Positions 38,001 through 47,447 of a DNA stretch of 64,000 bases are shown in pieces; position 1 is the stretch's first letter, and the number at the start of each line of letters is the position of its first letter. Below the pieces are notes generated by a model, which was given only the letters and a program-made list of their open reading frames with translations, was not told the origin of the DNA and searched no databases. This DNA is from Trichopria drosophilae (lineage: Eukaryota > Arthropoda > Insecta > Hymenoptera > Diapriidae): positions 34,197,001 to 34,261,000 of the forward strand of contig CM059587.1 in the NCBI GenBank assembly GCA_030407085.1, in the 5' to 3' direction. The position numbers and the translations under genes were made by a program.

Positions 38001-40833
38001 CGTTCGATGTATGCTGAAACTGCATATATTGGACATGCTGCCAAAAGATGCATTAGTGTCTCAGCATGACATCTACACAATCTACAAAGCGTACTCTGTA
38101 CCGCCTGGTGTACGATGTTCTGGCGGTACGCTAAGGTATTGATGACCCCATCCTGGCACGCGAAGATAAAACCCTCGGTCTCGGATTTCAAGCCGGCTGA
38201 TCTTAAGAAGGAGAAGGTCATCTCTGCCGACAAGCCAAGTTGTTGGACATTTCGAAAGAATTGTCCATGCAACGGCTTGTCGATATGCCTTCCCTCCAAC
38301 ATACGGAGTTGTTCCTTCCGTATGTTAGCCCTGAGACGCACTGGGCACAGATTGATGACTGATTCAGCCTCCTGTGCACCACTACGTCCCACGTTGAAAA
38401 CCAGACCGAGGTTTCGCGCCGCTCGTTCCGCCGCGTTGTACAAAAACGCCCCCTTCCCCTGAATTTCATGCTGATGTACTAGCATCATCAGGGGATCCTC
38501 CGTTCGATTAATCACGTCGCAAGCTGTTTCGAGGACCAATCGGTCATGCATACACTCCAGGCTTAAAAGGCCACGACCTCCCATATTTCGGGGCAAATAC
38601 AGTCGTTCCACGGAAGATCTTGGATGCAAACTGCGTTGCATACAAATCATCTTCCGTGTGCTTCGGTCAAGATCCATTAGCTCGTCAACGTTCCACTTCA
38701 GTGCTCCAAAAGAATAGAGCACTGGTGATACGGCCAACATATTCGTGGCTGCCACCTTATTTCTCCCGGTCAATTCTGATGACCAGATCTGACGGAGAAT
38801 GCGCCGGTATTTCTTAATGATGGTGGTTTTAGCAGCCTGCACATCCTGCACATGCCTTTGAGGTACGCCCAGGTATGTGTAGGCTTCTTCGGCGCTAAGG
38901 TGGCGGATGACATTTCCGTTGACGAGCTCCATATCGTTGTTATGGGAGCCTGACCTTCCTCTGTGCAAATGAACGACTGCACACTTGTCCAATCCGAATT
39001 CCATACCGATATCTCTCGAGTATGTGAGGGCGATGTTCAGAGATCGATGTAATTGATCTTCGCCTGATGCGTATAATTTAAGATCATCCATATAGAAAAG
39101 ATGGGTGATCTTATGTACACGTTCACCAGGCGGTCCACACATGTACCCTTGAGATTTCCGGAGAACAACGGATAGAGGCAATAGTGAGATGCAGAAGAGC
39201 AGAGGACTCAGAGAATCTCCCTGATACACCTCTTTGGAATTGAACCAGTCTAGACATGGTTCGACGTTTGCCCGATGTCATGACAAAGCGTGTTTTCCAA
39301 AGAGGCATCAGGTCTTCTACAATTCTCACTATGTTTGGGTGGACATGAAGGCGTTTGAGCAACAAGCTTAAAAGCTCGTGCGATGTTGAGTCATACGCCT
39401 TCATGTAATCCAACCAGGCTATCGACAGGTTACGCTTGTACTGGACTGCGTCCTGACAAACACACCTGTCGATAAGCAAGTTGTCCTTGCAGCCGGATAC
39501 ACCCATTTTGCAGCCTCGTTGTTCTACTATCCGTTGCCACACCGGTTTCACGGATTTCTCAATACGTTCGTTCAAGATGTTAGTGAACAATTTGTATAAC
39601 GTATTGAGACACGTGATCGGTCTATGGTTTCTCGGATCGGACAAGTCTCCCGATTTTGGGATCAGTGTCGTTCGGCCCTCCACCAGCCAGTGCGGAATGG
39701 GTTGGTCTCCATTTATATAAGAGGTGAATATTCGGACTAGGTGTTGATGGACAGAAGTGAACTTCTTCCACCAATAGTTGTTAATTCCATCCCAGCCCGG
39801 CGAGGAGAAATTCTTCGCTCCTGTGATGGCATTTTTCACCTCTAATGCACTGACGGGTGGGCAATCTTCACTTTGTTGTGTGACTTCGTCGCACAACTCG
39901 GTGAAGATTTCAATACCTGGAGTGTCTGCATTAAGCCTAGATGTTTTCTCGTAGATGCTCCCCCAGAATTCCTCAACTGCGGTTATCGACGGAAACTCGC
40001 TTGAGGCTGCGATACGATGTTTGAAGAGGTTGGAAGGATTCGTCCAAAATATTGCATTTTGTCGAATTCCATCCTCCCGTCTTTGCAGCCTCTTTTTGGC
40101 ATCCGCCAAAACCCGAATTTTATCAGCCAAACGTTGCTTGATGTTGAGCAACTTCAGCTTGTTCAGTGCGTGATAGTACGTCCGCAGTTGTTGTGCGAAC
40201 TTCTTGACTTTAGCCGTAAATGAACGGCCAGATGTTAAATAGTCGATCACACACTGAATTCGGGAAGCGAGTTTCCGTGTCAGTCGAATCTTGCCGTTCA
40301 ATTGAGACATGCGTTTTGTAATCTGCCGACTCCCCGGTATCTGTACCAGATTTCGCGGAATCACCAGATCACTTGCAGCCTCGTAAACGGCACAATTGAC
40401 TTGCCACAGGTCGCAGTCATCTGGAAGAGCATCTAGAAGTAGGCTATTTGCTCTGTCTATTTCTCGTTGCTTAGGCAAAACTTTCGTTGTTAAATTCTGC
40501 CTAAACACGAGTGTCGTGCTTTCATAATGTGGAGCATCTCTCCCAGCACCGCGTACGGGCTCAGTTGTTATTGCCCGCACATCCGGTACCGGTTGACAGC
40601 TGGGAACAACGAAACCTGTCCGCCTCAGATAGGCCACATAATCTCTCAGTTGTTGTTGAGAAAAGCGATCTGCCAGTTCGGGATGCATTACTGCAAACCG
40701 ACTGTGCATTCGCGCCATGTAGCCTCTCTGTTGCGGACAGCTCTCCTCGTAGCAGCGCATTAGATCTTGCCTGAGATTCTCCGTCCACTGAAATCGTCCG
40801 TGGACATCAGTTGGTCGTCGTCCCGGGACACCT

Positions 40834-40885
<52 letters not shown>

Positions 40886-42840
40886 ATTTATGGCATGCTT
40901 TTTTTTCTTGTTCACCTAAGGACAGCGTGGAGTCTCAAATCGGTTTCTTCGTATCGTGTTTTAATTGCATTAAATAAATGAAATATGTGTAAAATATATT
41001 TGCCATCTTTAGGAACCGCTCAATTGTGTAAGAGTTACTGGGTGTCCAATAACATACGGAAAACCGCTATGCGGAAAAAGAAACACGCTAGGCTCCGGAG
41101 AATTTGAAACGTCGATTCTATCCGCAAGACGTTTAATATTTTAATTTGTATTATTTTGAAATCAGTCATTTATCCTCGCCATCTATGCACAGGGTCTTAT
41201 ATTCATCTCGAAATGGTATTTCAAACGACCCTCCATTCGATCTGCGTTACCATTCAAGATTTTTATTACCCTGTATCCATTTGGTAATGGTGAGTTGTAG
41301 CCGTCTTCAAAAGACGGTTTTTTATGAACTGTTTCAGATTTCGTAGTTTTTCGACAAAAATTTGTATTTCTTAAGTTATTATTTAGATCCGCAAGTAATG
41401 GCCATCCTGTAGCGATCTGTTATAGATCTTATCAAAATATAACGAAATTAAATTCTGTCCGAATTAGTAATAAACATTCATCAGAATGAACGCGTTTAGT
41501 TACTATAATTTGCTAGATTGATGGAGTTCGTAGCAACTGGACATGTTTGTTATAGACTGAAGCGTTTTCACTGTTCAGTGCTGCGCCTAATATGTTTTTG
41601 AAAAATAATTGTGTCTTATATCTAAATCATTGTACGTACTTGTATGTAACTGTCAATTCGATCCTGCTGCGATTTCATCTGAGCTTCAAGCATAGATTGG
41701 CGTTCTATTTGCCTGGAAATAAGGACGTTAAACTGTTTTTCTTGCTCGGATAACCTTGATCTTTGGTTTTCCAGGAGATAACTCAGTTTTTCGCTTTGAA
41801 GAGATAAAGAAGCAGCTGTACGTAGTTCGTGTTCCTGTTGCTGCATAGTCATAATAGCGGATTGCTGGTCGAATTCCGCTCCCAGCAGTTTCGATATTTG
41901 TGAGTGATCTATACTGTCTACAGACGGTGTAGGTACCACTGGTACAGGTGCTGGTTTGTCATCTTCTTTGGCAGTTGTTTTCGACCCTCCGAGCCAATCC
42001 GGCAGATCTGTAGAACTTTTCGATTTTGGCTTGTCTTCTGGGGGTTTGGGATCTTCCAGATTTGAAGACGGCAAAATACCTAAAGGATCGTTAAGCATAG
42101 GAGATGCACGCCGACTGCGTCGTGGTTCTTTTGGAGCTGATGCAGTTGGAGAGTATCCTATGACTGAAGAAGACTTCTCTGGGGTTGGATTCTCGACAGT
42201 AAAATTTGGAGTCGACTTCTTTTGAGTTGCCTCTGGTACTGGACTCGTTCGCGGTCTATTGCCGAAAAGGTCTTCCATTAAAGATTTTTTTGCATTGCTT
42301 GTGGAGGGCTTTTTGTCCGTAAGATTGGATATTATGTCATCTTTATCATCAAATATTGATTTAGATTTTGGTACAGTTCGTTGTGGGGAAGAATTACTCC
42401 CTTTATTATCAGCTGCATCGATAACTGGTCTTTTCTTCGTTTCCAAATTGTTGGGTTCTTGTTCTTTTGAACTTTCGGTCTTAATTCCAAACAGACTCGA
42501 CAAATGGTCACTTTTAGCCGGGACCTTTTTCTGGTAGTCAACAAGATCTTCTGTATCTGATAATAAGTCGCCGAAAGGATCATCTTCGTCGATTCCTGCT
42601 TACACAATCAAATCAAATATTTTATTACAGTTGAAAGGGGTGAATGAATGTTTTACAATACTAATTATTTTTATAAATATCCGTATAAATAAAAATAAAT
42701 GAAATATTATAAAAAATCGGTTTTGTTTAATCATTACCTTGAAATTCGACTTTCTTCTTATCGGAAATTGGCGCTTTTGAAGTTTTCGACTTCGAGAGAC
42801 TGCCAAACAAGGCATTATCCAAGTCATCTATATCGTCCAT
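29048..42840 (-). CDS. FBF1: Fas-binding factor 1 homologue (ciliary transition-fibre protein)
   Basis: Eleven exons (from the 5' end): 42840-42738, 42595-41640, 32312-32110, 31712-31550, 30752-30461, 30395-30163, 30061-29918, 29843-29679, 29608-29451, 29386-29248, 29116-29048. All junctions are GT-AG and the frame closes to 874 aa. FBF1 sits on the distal appendages / transition fibres of the basal body and is needed for ciliogenesis. The acidic start (MDDIDDLDNALFGSLS), the repeated DDPFGDLLSD-type motif, the RRSRRASPMLNDPLGIL stretch and PDWLGG match FBF1. From about residue 290 the protein is nearly all Gln/Glu/Lys/Leu-rich coiled coil, ending LLKLDLDDKMEFID. It is shorter than the human protein (about 1,130 aa). 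Intron 2 is 9.3 kb and full of transposons. The exon 6 donor (CAA then GTACTT) and the exon 3 acceptor (ACCAAG) are the least certain junctions. Confidence 0.88.
32487..32638. mobile_element. piggyBac-type MITE with TTAA target duplication
   Basis: A 152-base element flanked on both sides by TTAA (32483-32486 and 32639-32642). Ends are CCCTTAGTTCCAACG and the inverse of CCCTTAATCCCGACG. TTAA plus CCCT is the signature of piggyBac elements. No coding capacity. Confidence 0.75.
33616..33899. mobile_element. MITE with about 43-base inverted ends
   Basis: The left end, containing TTTTTTGTCACACC and AAAAGTCCA, recurs inverted at 33858-33900 as TGGACTTTT and GGTGTGACAAAAA. The internal 200 bases are GC-rich and lack a convincing frame. 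Target duplication not clear. Confidence 0.6.
35307..35513 (+). ncRNA. Hammerhead ribozyme motif (type III layout), loop II interrupted
   Basis: All conserved core elements are present in order. Stem III strand GTGT with cleavage base C at 35311; stem I TTGGGC (35312-35317) pairs with GCCCAA (35334-35339); CTGACGA core at 35340-35346; stem II GTCC (35347-35350) pairs with GGAC (35502-35505); GAAA core at 35506-35509; stem III closing strand CAC pairs with GTG, with A35509 pairing U35310. Loop I holds GTCTGCTCAC and loop II holds its exact reverse complement GTGAGCAGAC, which allows a 10-bp loop-loop helix. A 135-base MITE flanked by CTG duplications splits loop II. Because the MITE is itself a hairpin, stem II may still form. 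Stem III is short (4 bp), so activity is uncertain. Confidence 0.7.
35364..35498. mobile_element. Palindromic 135-base MITE with CTG target duplication
   Basis: The terminal 26 bases (TGCCCGTATTCTGTAAGTCG onward) are perfectly inverted at the two ends, and weaker symmetry reaches about 50 bases inward, leaving a small loop. CTG flanks both sides (35361-35363 and 35499-35501). Three-base duplications occur in PIF/Harbinger elements, though CTG is not their usual TWA. It sits exactly in loop II of the hammerhead motif. Confidence 0.8.
35533..37206 (-). mobile_element. Dong/R4-like non-LTR retrotransposon, copy A (internally deleted)
   Basis: Copy A shares near-identical protein with copy B (MRCYEESCPQQRGYMARMHS, then PGWDGINNYWWKKF and LVEGRTTLIPKSGDLSDPKN, the RT N-terminal region). 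It has lost about 1.65 kb: after GCKMGVSGC it jumps straight to the restriction-like endonuclease region (KPDIVLVDFDDK, FVIEFSAPAE). The join lies in a short TGC microhomology near 35736. It also lacks the last 420 bases seen in copy B. Its 5' part is longer than in copy B; the frame stays open upstream of the first Met to about 37190. Dead, but a recent relative of copy B. Confidence 0.85.
37207..37220. repeat. TAA microsatellite between retrotransposon copies A and B
   Basis: (TTA)4-type repeats lie exactly between the 5' end of copy A and the poly(T) (the poly(A) tail of copy B). They are part of the same target array as 40835-40884. Confidence 0.75.
37496..39229 (-). CDS. Dong/R4-like ORF, C-terminal part (RT palm to restriction-like endonuclease)
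   Basis: 577-residue frame from MYQGDSLSPLLF. It holds the reverse-transcriptase active site YMDD (in LFYMDDLKLYASG), the thumb, a CCHC-like cluster (CRLCRCHAETLMHLLAACP) and the PD-(D/E)XK-like endonuclease (PDIVLVDF, VIEFSA). It continues the protein of 39123-40834 after a small (2-nt) frame-breaking deletion at about 39225. Apart from that break the coding sequence is open, so the copy was active recently. Confidence 0.85.
   Translation of the reverse strand: MYQGDSLSPLLFCISLLPLSVVLRKSQGYMCGPPGERVHKITHLFYMDDLKLYASGEDQLHRSLNIALTYSRDIGMEFGLDKCAVVHLHRGRSGSHNNDMELVNGNVIRHLSAEEAYTYLGVPQRHVQDVQAAKTTIIKKYRRILRQIWSSELTGRNKVAATNMLAVSPVLYSFGALKWNVDELMDLDRSTRKMICMQRSLHPRSSVERLYLPRNMGGRGLLSLECMHDRLVLETACDVINRTEDPLMMLVHQHEIQGKGAFLYNAAERAARNLGLVFNVGRSGAQEAESVINLCPVRLRANIRKEQLRMLEGRHIDKPLHGQFFRNVQQLGLSAEMTFSFLRSAGLKSETEGFIFACQDGVINTLAYRQNIVHQAVQSTLCRLCRCHAETLMHLLAACPIYAVSAYIERHNAALRVLYYHLRSTYGIDATPVLPYVPTDIESVVGNESCRIYWNYSFPTSRQISANKPDIVLVDFDDKSIFVIEFSAPAETNIVSKEDEKRMKYQELLFEIRKLYRGFKIKLVVLIIGVLGGTRPTFLQNIKSIPACREHASSIAGRMQKAVLLGSLRLLRSHEIL
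39123..40834 (-). CDS. Dong/R4-like ORF, N-terminal part (to RT fingers and palm)
   Basis: From the first Met (MRCYEESCPQ at 40760) the frame gives 545 residues. It is open upstream to the element's 5' border at about 40834 without another Met, as in copy A, so non-AUG or internal initiation is possible. It includes the RT N-terminal motifs SPGWDGINNYWWKK, TTLIPKSGDLSDPRN, CLNTLYKLFTNILNERI and YMKAYDSTSHELL. The last residues after QRGVS are out of frame because of the small deletion shared with the downstream frame. Confidence 0.85.
40835..40884. repeat. TAA/TTA microsatellite
   Basis: About 16 uninterrupted TTA units abutting the 5' end of retrotransposon copy B. It is the probable insertion target. 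Confidence 0.95.
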
Positions 42841-43300
42841 AATAAAGCAATTAACTTTTGGTTTACAACGGTATTTTTAATATTTTTTCGTGAACCTTTC
42901 ATGACACGTAATGTAGTATTGGATCACGTTTATTCATGTTATTCGTTATGTCAGTAGAACTTCCAATTCTAGCGGAGGGTTTTCAGTTTTAGTATTGTTT
43001 CCATAGTCATAATTTCTCCAAAAACCTACGGAAAGAAAGGAATAGTTTTCGATATAATGGTGTAAACTTAGGACCGGTGCATAGAGTACCAAACATTGTT
43101 TTTTTTTTTTTTTAGTATGCGTAAAATTCATGCACCTTTTTCAGGTGCGTCAAGTCGAATTTTACACGGCAAAAATTTCCTATGGTCAAAATAACTTTTA
43201 GTTTAAAAGAAAATCTATTTTAAAGATTGTTTAGAGATTAAAATAGAGATAAAAAATCTAATTTGGCCCGTGTTATAAAAAGCCACTAAAAACGTTCATT
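42841..43300 (-). promoter_or_regulatory. FBF1 upstream region with candidate RFX X-box
   Basis: On the FBF1 strand, ATGACT-AT-GGAAAC at 43010-42997, about 157 bases before the ATG, matches the X-box consensus RYYNYY-N(1-3)-RRNRAC at 11 of 12 defined positions. X-boxes bind RFX factors and drive ciliary genes, which fits an FBF1 homologue. A chance match is possible; conservation in related species would be decisive. Confidence 0.4.
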
Positions 43301-43307
43301 TCTATAC

Positions 43308-44800
43308 CACGGTGTTTCTAAAATGGTGTTAAATGCAAAAACATAGCACCTCAAATTTTCTTTTGCCACATGATTCTAGAAGTGTTAAATAGTAAGAAAA
43401 CAAAAATTGCAGCCATATCCCCCGAGCCGTTTTTAAGAAAAGTAGTCTGGAAGGTTATAAATTAATTAATAATCTTGTCATTAAGTCAGCTATTTTAAAT
43501 TTATTAAGAGATCATCAAAATATCAATAATGTTAGCTTAATTCTTGAATAAGTTTACCATGTAAGGTGCACTTTAAACAGAGAACGAACGCGTTTAATTA
43601 CTTTTATTGAGTTTTATTTGATTAGATTTGATAAATGTAAAAGTTGGTCAAAAATATACAAGAAAAAGTATTCAAAGATTCGAGAATTAAGAAATTACTT
43701 CTTATTGGAATAGTACCAGAAACTCAAGAGAATCATGAAAATGTTTCTATGTTACGGTCACTGTTAAATATTAAAAAATTTCAAAGTTCGGTAGCTACTG
43801 ATCTCAAACTTGCAAATATTTTAGCAGGAATTGGTTCACACGCGAGTATTTTTCCATGCACGTGGTGCACAGCAATGAAAAGTGAACTAAATAGTTGTGG
43901 TAAATACAGGACTATTGGGGCCTGTAAAACAATAATGTGAATGCTTGGGAAAAAAACAAATTGTAAAAAGTCAGCAGCTATAAAAATTTTCAAAATTGTA
44001 CACGTTCCAATTATTTGTGACGATGATAATAAAAAGATTATTGATTTGATTCCACCAGTCGAATTTCACCTCATGCTTGGCGTTGTGAACATATTTTATA
44101 AACACATGCAACTGGAATTCGAGGAAGATAGTTTAATTTGGGCTAAAAAGGTTTACACGCGCTTTTAAAATGCTTTCAAGATTTTCGGTTTGTTGTTGAT
44201 TTCCTTGTACTCTGCACACAAATTTTGAAGAATCAATTGTTGAATTTCCAAAAAATTATGTTGCGTTAAATATTCCAATTACGCCTATAGTTCATGCTGT
44301 AATATTTCATGTTCCACAATTTTGTGATCGAGTTAAAATAGGTCTAGGATTATACAGTGAGCAAACTGTAGAATATGTTAATATAATGCTGTCTTTAAAA
44401 CGATTTGGGCTAAATATAAAGTTTCTGCAGTGTATCCAGATTATCCTAGAAAATTATTACGTGTAATCCAAGAATATAATGCGAAACATATTTGAGCTTT
44501 TAATATAATCTAGCTTGTAATACGTGTATTGTTATGTGTTTATTCAAAAATTATACAAACATTGTTGCTATATATTGTTACTTCGACAATTTCTTAATAA
44601 ATTTATAACAACTGACTTAATTACAAGATTATTAATTAATCTATAACCTTCCAGAATAATTTTCTTAAAAACGGCTCGGGGGATTTTTTAGGGGCTGAAT
44701 TTTTTTTTACTTACTATTTAACACTTCTACAATCACAAGAAAAAGAAAATTTGAGGTGCTACGTTTTCTTTGCATTCAATTCCATTTCAGGAACACCGTG
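43308..44800 (+). mobile_element. Foldback DNA transposon FB-2 with degraded coding region
   Basis: Ends CACGGTGTT and AACACCGTG, with inverted arms of about 200 bases (43308-43510 and 44592-44800), flanked by a 4-base duplication ATAC (43304-43307 and 44801-44804). Between the arms a plus-strand frame (43644-44168, one stop) encodes DLKLANILAGIGSHASIFPC, CTWC and PPVEFHLMLGVVNIFYKHM. This looks like a transposase-type protein family of mobile elements that I cannot name; the 3' part is full of stops. A decayed autonomous or semi-autonomous element. Confidence 0.75.
43644..44168 (+). pseudogene. Transposase-like fragment inside FB-2
   Basis: Two consecutive open stretches separated by one in-frame TGA (43938-43940). 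The Cys/His elements (FPCTWC) and a hydrophobic FHLMLGVVNIFYKHM helix recall transposon-encoded proteins, but no catalytic triad is recognisable. Further codons to about 44490 carry several stops. Confidence 0.5.
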
Positions 44801-44804
44801 ATAC

Positions 44805-45906
44805 AAATTTTAAACTTATCTGTACATCCGTCCAATTTGTTGAAGTGGATACATTTTAAAGTTTTATTTAATAAATAACTAACATTTTATTTTTACTAGT
44901 TTTAAAAATAAAATACATTGATACTGAATAGAATACAATACAATACAATGTGCAAATAAAAACAATATATATTAACTCTAGGTTTATTGAAAACTACACA
45001 GCAACCGGGTTCAGATGATCATTCAGAGAATTTACTGTTACTACTTGAGTTTTAAAACCCCCCTTATCATTATTATTTCTTGAACGCAAATGGATGGCTT
45101 TAATTAATGCGAATAACAAAACGAAAAAGAACCGATTTACGAAAGATTAATTCTACTAAGAACTACTAAGAAAAAAAAAATAATTATTGTAAACTTTTCA
45201 GTGATTTGTTTATTTATTTCTTGCACACACAATATATAGGGTACATGTTAGGAATATGAACTAACTGCTTAATAAAATCTGACCTTATTCTATTATAAAC
45301 CATTTTTTACCTTTTTTTTAAGGTTCATAACTATATATTTACGTTTTTTTTTTCTAAATTATGAATCCTTGATAAGATATAAAGGATACCTGCCATTGAA
45401 TTAAAGGTTTCAAAATTATTATACAGAGGTTAATTTTTCCATATTTTATGCAATATAAAAAATAACTCTTTCCAAAAACAAGAAAAATTGTGTCCAATTA
45501 GTGCCGCTAAAATAATTTTTGATCATTTTTGTAACGAAAAAGTTCTGTAGAATTGCTCATATAAAACAATGAGCATTGCAAAATTTAGCTTTTGAATTCG
45601 TTTGAATAAATTAACTCCATTTCACAATTTCTGAAAAAAATCGACAATAATTTTAAATTAACTAAATTACACAATAAGACATTATAGAATCAAAAAATGC
45701 AAGAGTTCAAAAAACTTGATCGTTAGTTATTTTTTTTTAAATGGTCTGATCTATTCAAAGAAGAAATTTTCAATATATAATTTAGAAATCAATTTGAACA
45801 AGTTTCATAAATGGAATTCTAGCCTCACATTCAATTTTTATCAATAATTCGATTTTCGTTTGCTGCGGAACATGTTACATACAAATACTGTAGAATCTGT
45901 GTTCAA
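44805..45906. other. AT-rich spacer between two foldback elements
   Basis: No gene, splice pattern or repeat recognised. Confidence 0.5.
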
Positions 45907-45909
45907 TAA

Positions 45910-46995
45910 CACTGGGTAACAAGAAAAAAGTCGATTCTTGTTTATCTTAAAATTCTTATGTTTATTAAATCTTTAGGTCTCAGTGAACAAAAAAAGAGGT
46001 TACAAACCTATTTTCATTCGGTCAGTTCCATGCAAATCGAGATGAAAGTGCGAAAAAATTGGTTTTTTATCATTTTTTGAATCCCATAAAAAATGCGACG
46101 TGATACAAATTTCTAGTAGGACTTAAATGAAAGCTTAAAACATGAACTTTTAAACGAAAAATTGAAAAATTAAACAAAAAAATAGTTGTGGTAACAAAAC
46201 CTGATAGAAAACGATTTTCCATGATTCTTTTTTCATTCATCATCATCAGATTTTTTTTTACCTGGTCCCATTATGGTTTTAGTAGCTATTGATGATGAAT
46301 GCAAAGTTAGATTTCAGAAATTCAAAATGGCGGACAGAATATGGCGGACTAAATTAAAATGTTACTCGGATATTTTTGAGGTTGTTAATCACTATTCAAA
46401 ATTCAAAATAGCAGATCCAATATGGCGACCGAAATATTTTTAATTTACTCGAATTTCTTTATGATTTTATTACCCAAGGGATTTCGAAGTCTCTGATTAC
46501 AAATCTAAAATTTATGTTTCGATACAGGTAAAATTTAAGAGGATATCTTTTTATTAACATCAATTGTAATTACATTGACAACATAATTACAATATTATTA
46601 CATTAAAGCTATAGTATTTGAGACACATTTATATAAAATACAACACGAAATTTGCCTCTGACATTTGCTACAGATACAATTATTAAAATTTACAAAAACA
46701 ACGATTATAGTTCCTCCATTATTAATAATGATTTTTCAATTTTTCGTCGAAGAATTCATATTTTAAGGTTTCATTTAAGCCCTACTAGAAATTTGTATCA
46801 CGTCGCATTTTTGACACATAAGGATTAAAAAAATGGTAAAAAAGCAATTTTTTCGCACTTTTATCTCGATTTTGCGTGGAACTGACCGAATGAAAAAAGG
46901 TTTGTAACCTCTTTATTTGTTCACGGAGACCTAACGATTCAATAAACATAAGAATTTTAAGATAAACAAGAATCGACTTTTTTTGTTACCCAGTG
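45910..46995. mobile_element. Foldback element FB-3 with TAA target duplication
   Basis: Ends CACTGGGTAAC and GTTACCCAGTG, arms of about 265 bases (45910-46175 and 46735-46995), flanked by TAA (45907-45909 and 46996-46998). A 3-bp TAA duplication suggests PIF/Harbinger-like transposition. The spacer carries CAAAATGGCGGAC and CCAATATGGCG words as in FB-1. Non-coding. Confidence 0.8.
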
Positions 46996-47239
46996 TAATT
47001 AGTTATGATTGTACTTACTTTTATAAACTTGCAGGACATTGACCTTTGATCACCGGTACTCATCCAGAAGTCTAGAATTTCACAAAATGGAGAACAAACT
47101 GACACTAAAATTGTAACAATTTATTCGTGAAAACAAAAACCTACTAAAATACTAACCCATATAACGTAAATGACACACGGAATACGTCGATAGAGTAAAT
47201 ACATTGTCTGCATTGTCGGTAGGAAATGTCACGAGACAA

Positions 47240-47447
47240 GTTAAGTTAACCTGATTAACGTTGCGAGGGGGAGGGTGCGAAATGGGGTTTGTTTTGAACC
47301 GGACGCCATGGAGTCAGCTGATCGTTTCCATGACTACCGGTCACGTGAGCTGGTAGGGGAACATGACGTGGCGTGGCGGCGCCGGAACGAAAGAGAACGA
47401 GACGCCAGCGGAGAAACAAACCGGGTGTGACAATCAGTGACAACATT
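47240..47447 (+). promoter_or_regulatory. CpG-rich upstream region of EMC8/9 with palindromic E-box
   Basis: The 200 bases before the EMC8/9 ATG are clearly richer in G, C and CpG than the surroundings. They contain TCACGTGA at 47341-47348, a palindromic E-box bound by bHLH-Zip factors, and ATGACGTGG nearby. Promoter function is inferred from position. Confidence 0.4.

Larger units (their letters stand above)
37221..40834 (-). mobile_element. Dong/R4-like non-LTR retrotransposon, copy B (nearly complete)
   Basis: A 3.6-kb element with a poly(A) tail (poly-T at 37221-37243) and one long ORF split by a frameshift. Protein order: N-terminal region with CYEESCPQQRGYMARM, reverse transcriptase (TTLIPKSGDLSDPRNHRPI, YQGDSLSPLLF, active-site LFYMDDLKLYASG), thumb, a Cys/His cluster (CRLCRCHAETLMHLLAACP), then a restriction-like endonuclease (PDIVLVDFDDKSIFVIEFSA). 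That architecture is R2/R4/NeSL-type, with no apurinic endonuclease. It is flanked by TAA microsatellite on both sides, the target of Dong elements. Confidence 0.88.
32313..41639 (-). other. FBF1 intron 2, transposon-rich
   Basis: A 9.3-kb intron, larger than all other FBF1 introns together. It contains a piggyBac-type MITE, another MITE near 33.6-33.9 kb, a hammerhead motif split by a palindromic MITE, and two Dong/R4-like retrotransposons in the same orientation as FBF1. About 33.9-35.2 kb and 40.9-41.6 kb show nothing I can assign. Confidence 0.8.

Noticed and set aside
38455..38490. Second hammerhead-like string (CTGATGA, short stem, GAAA) on the minus strand
   Set aside because: It lies in coding sequence of retrotransposon copy B, has one extra base before GAAA and no matching stem I and III; a chance match.
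35609..40774. Numerous plus-strand frames of 65-116 aa across the retrotransposons
   Set aside because: Antisense shadows of the long minus-strand RT frames; the same shadows recur in both copies.
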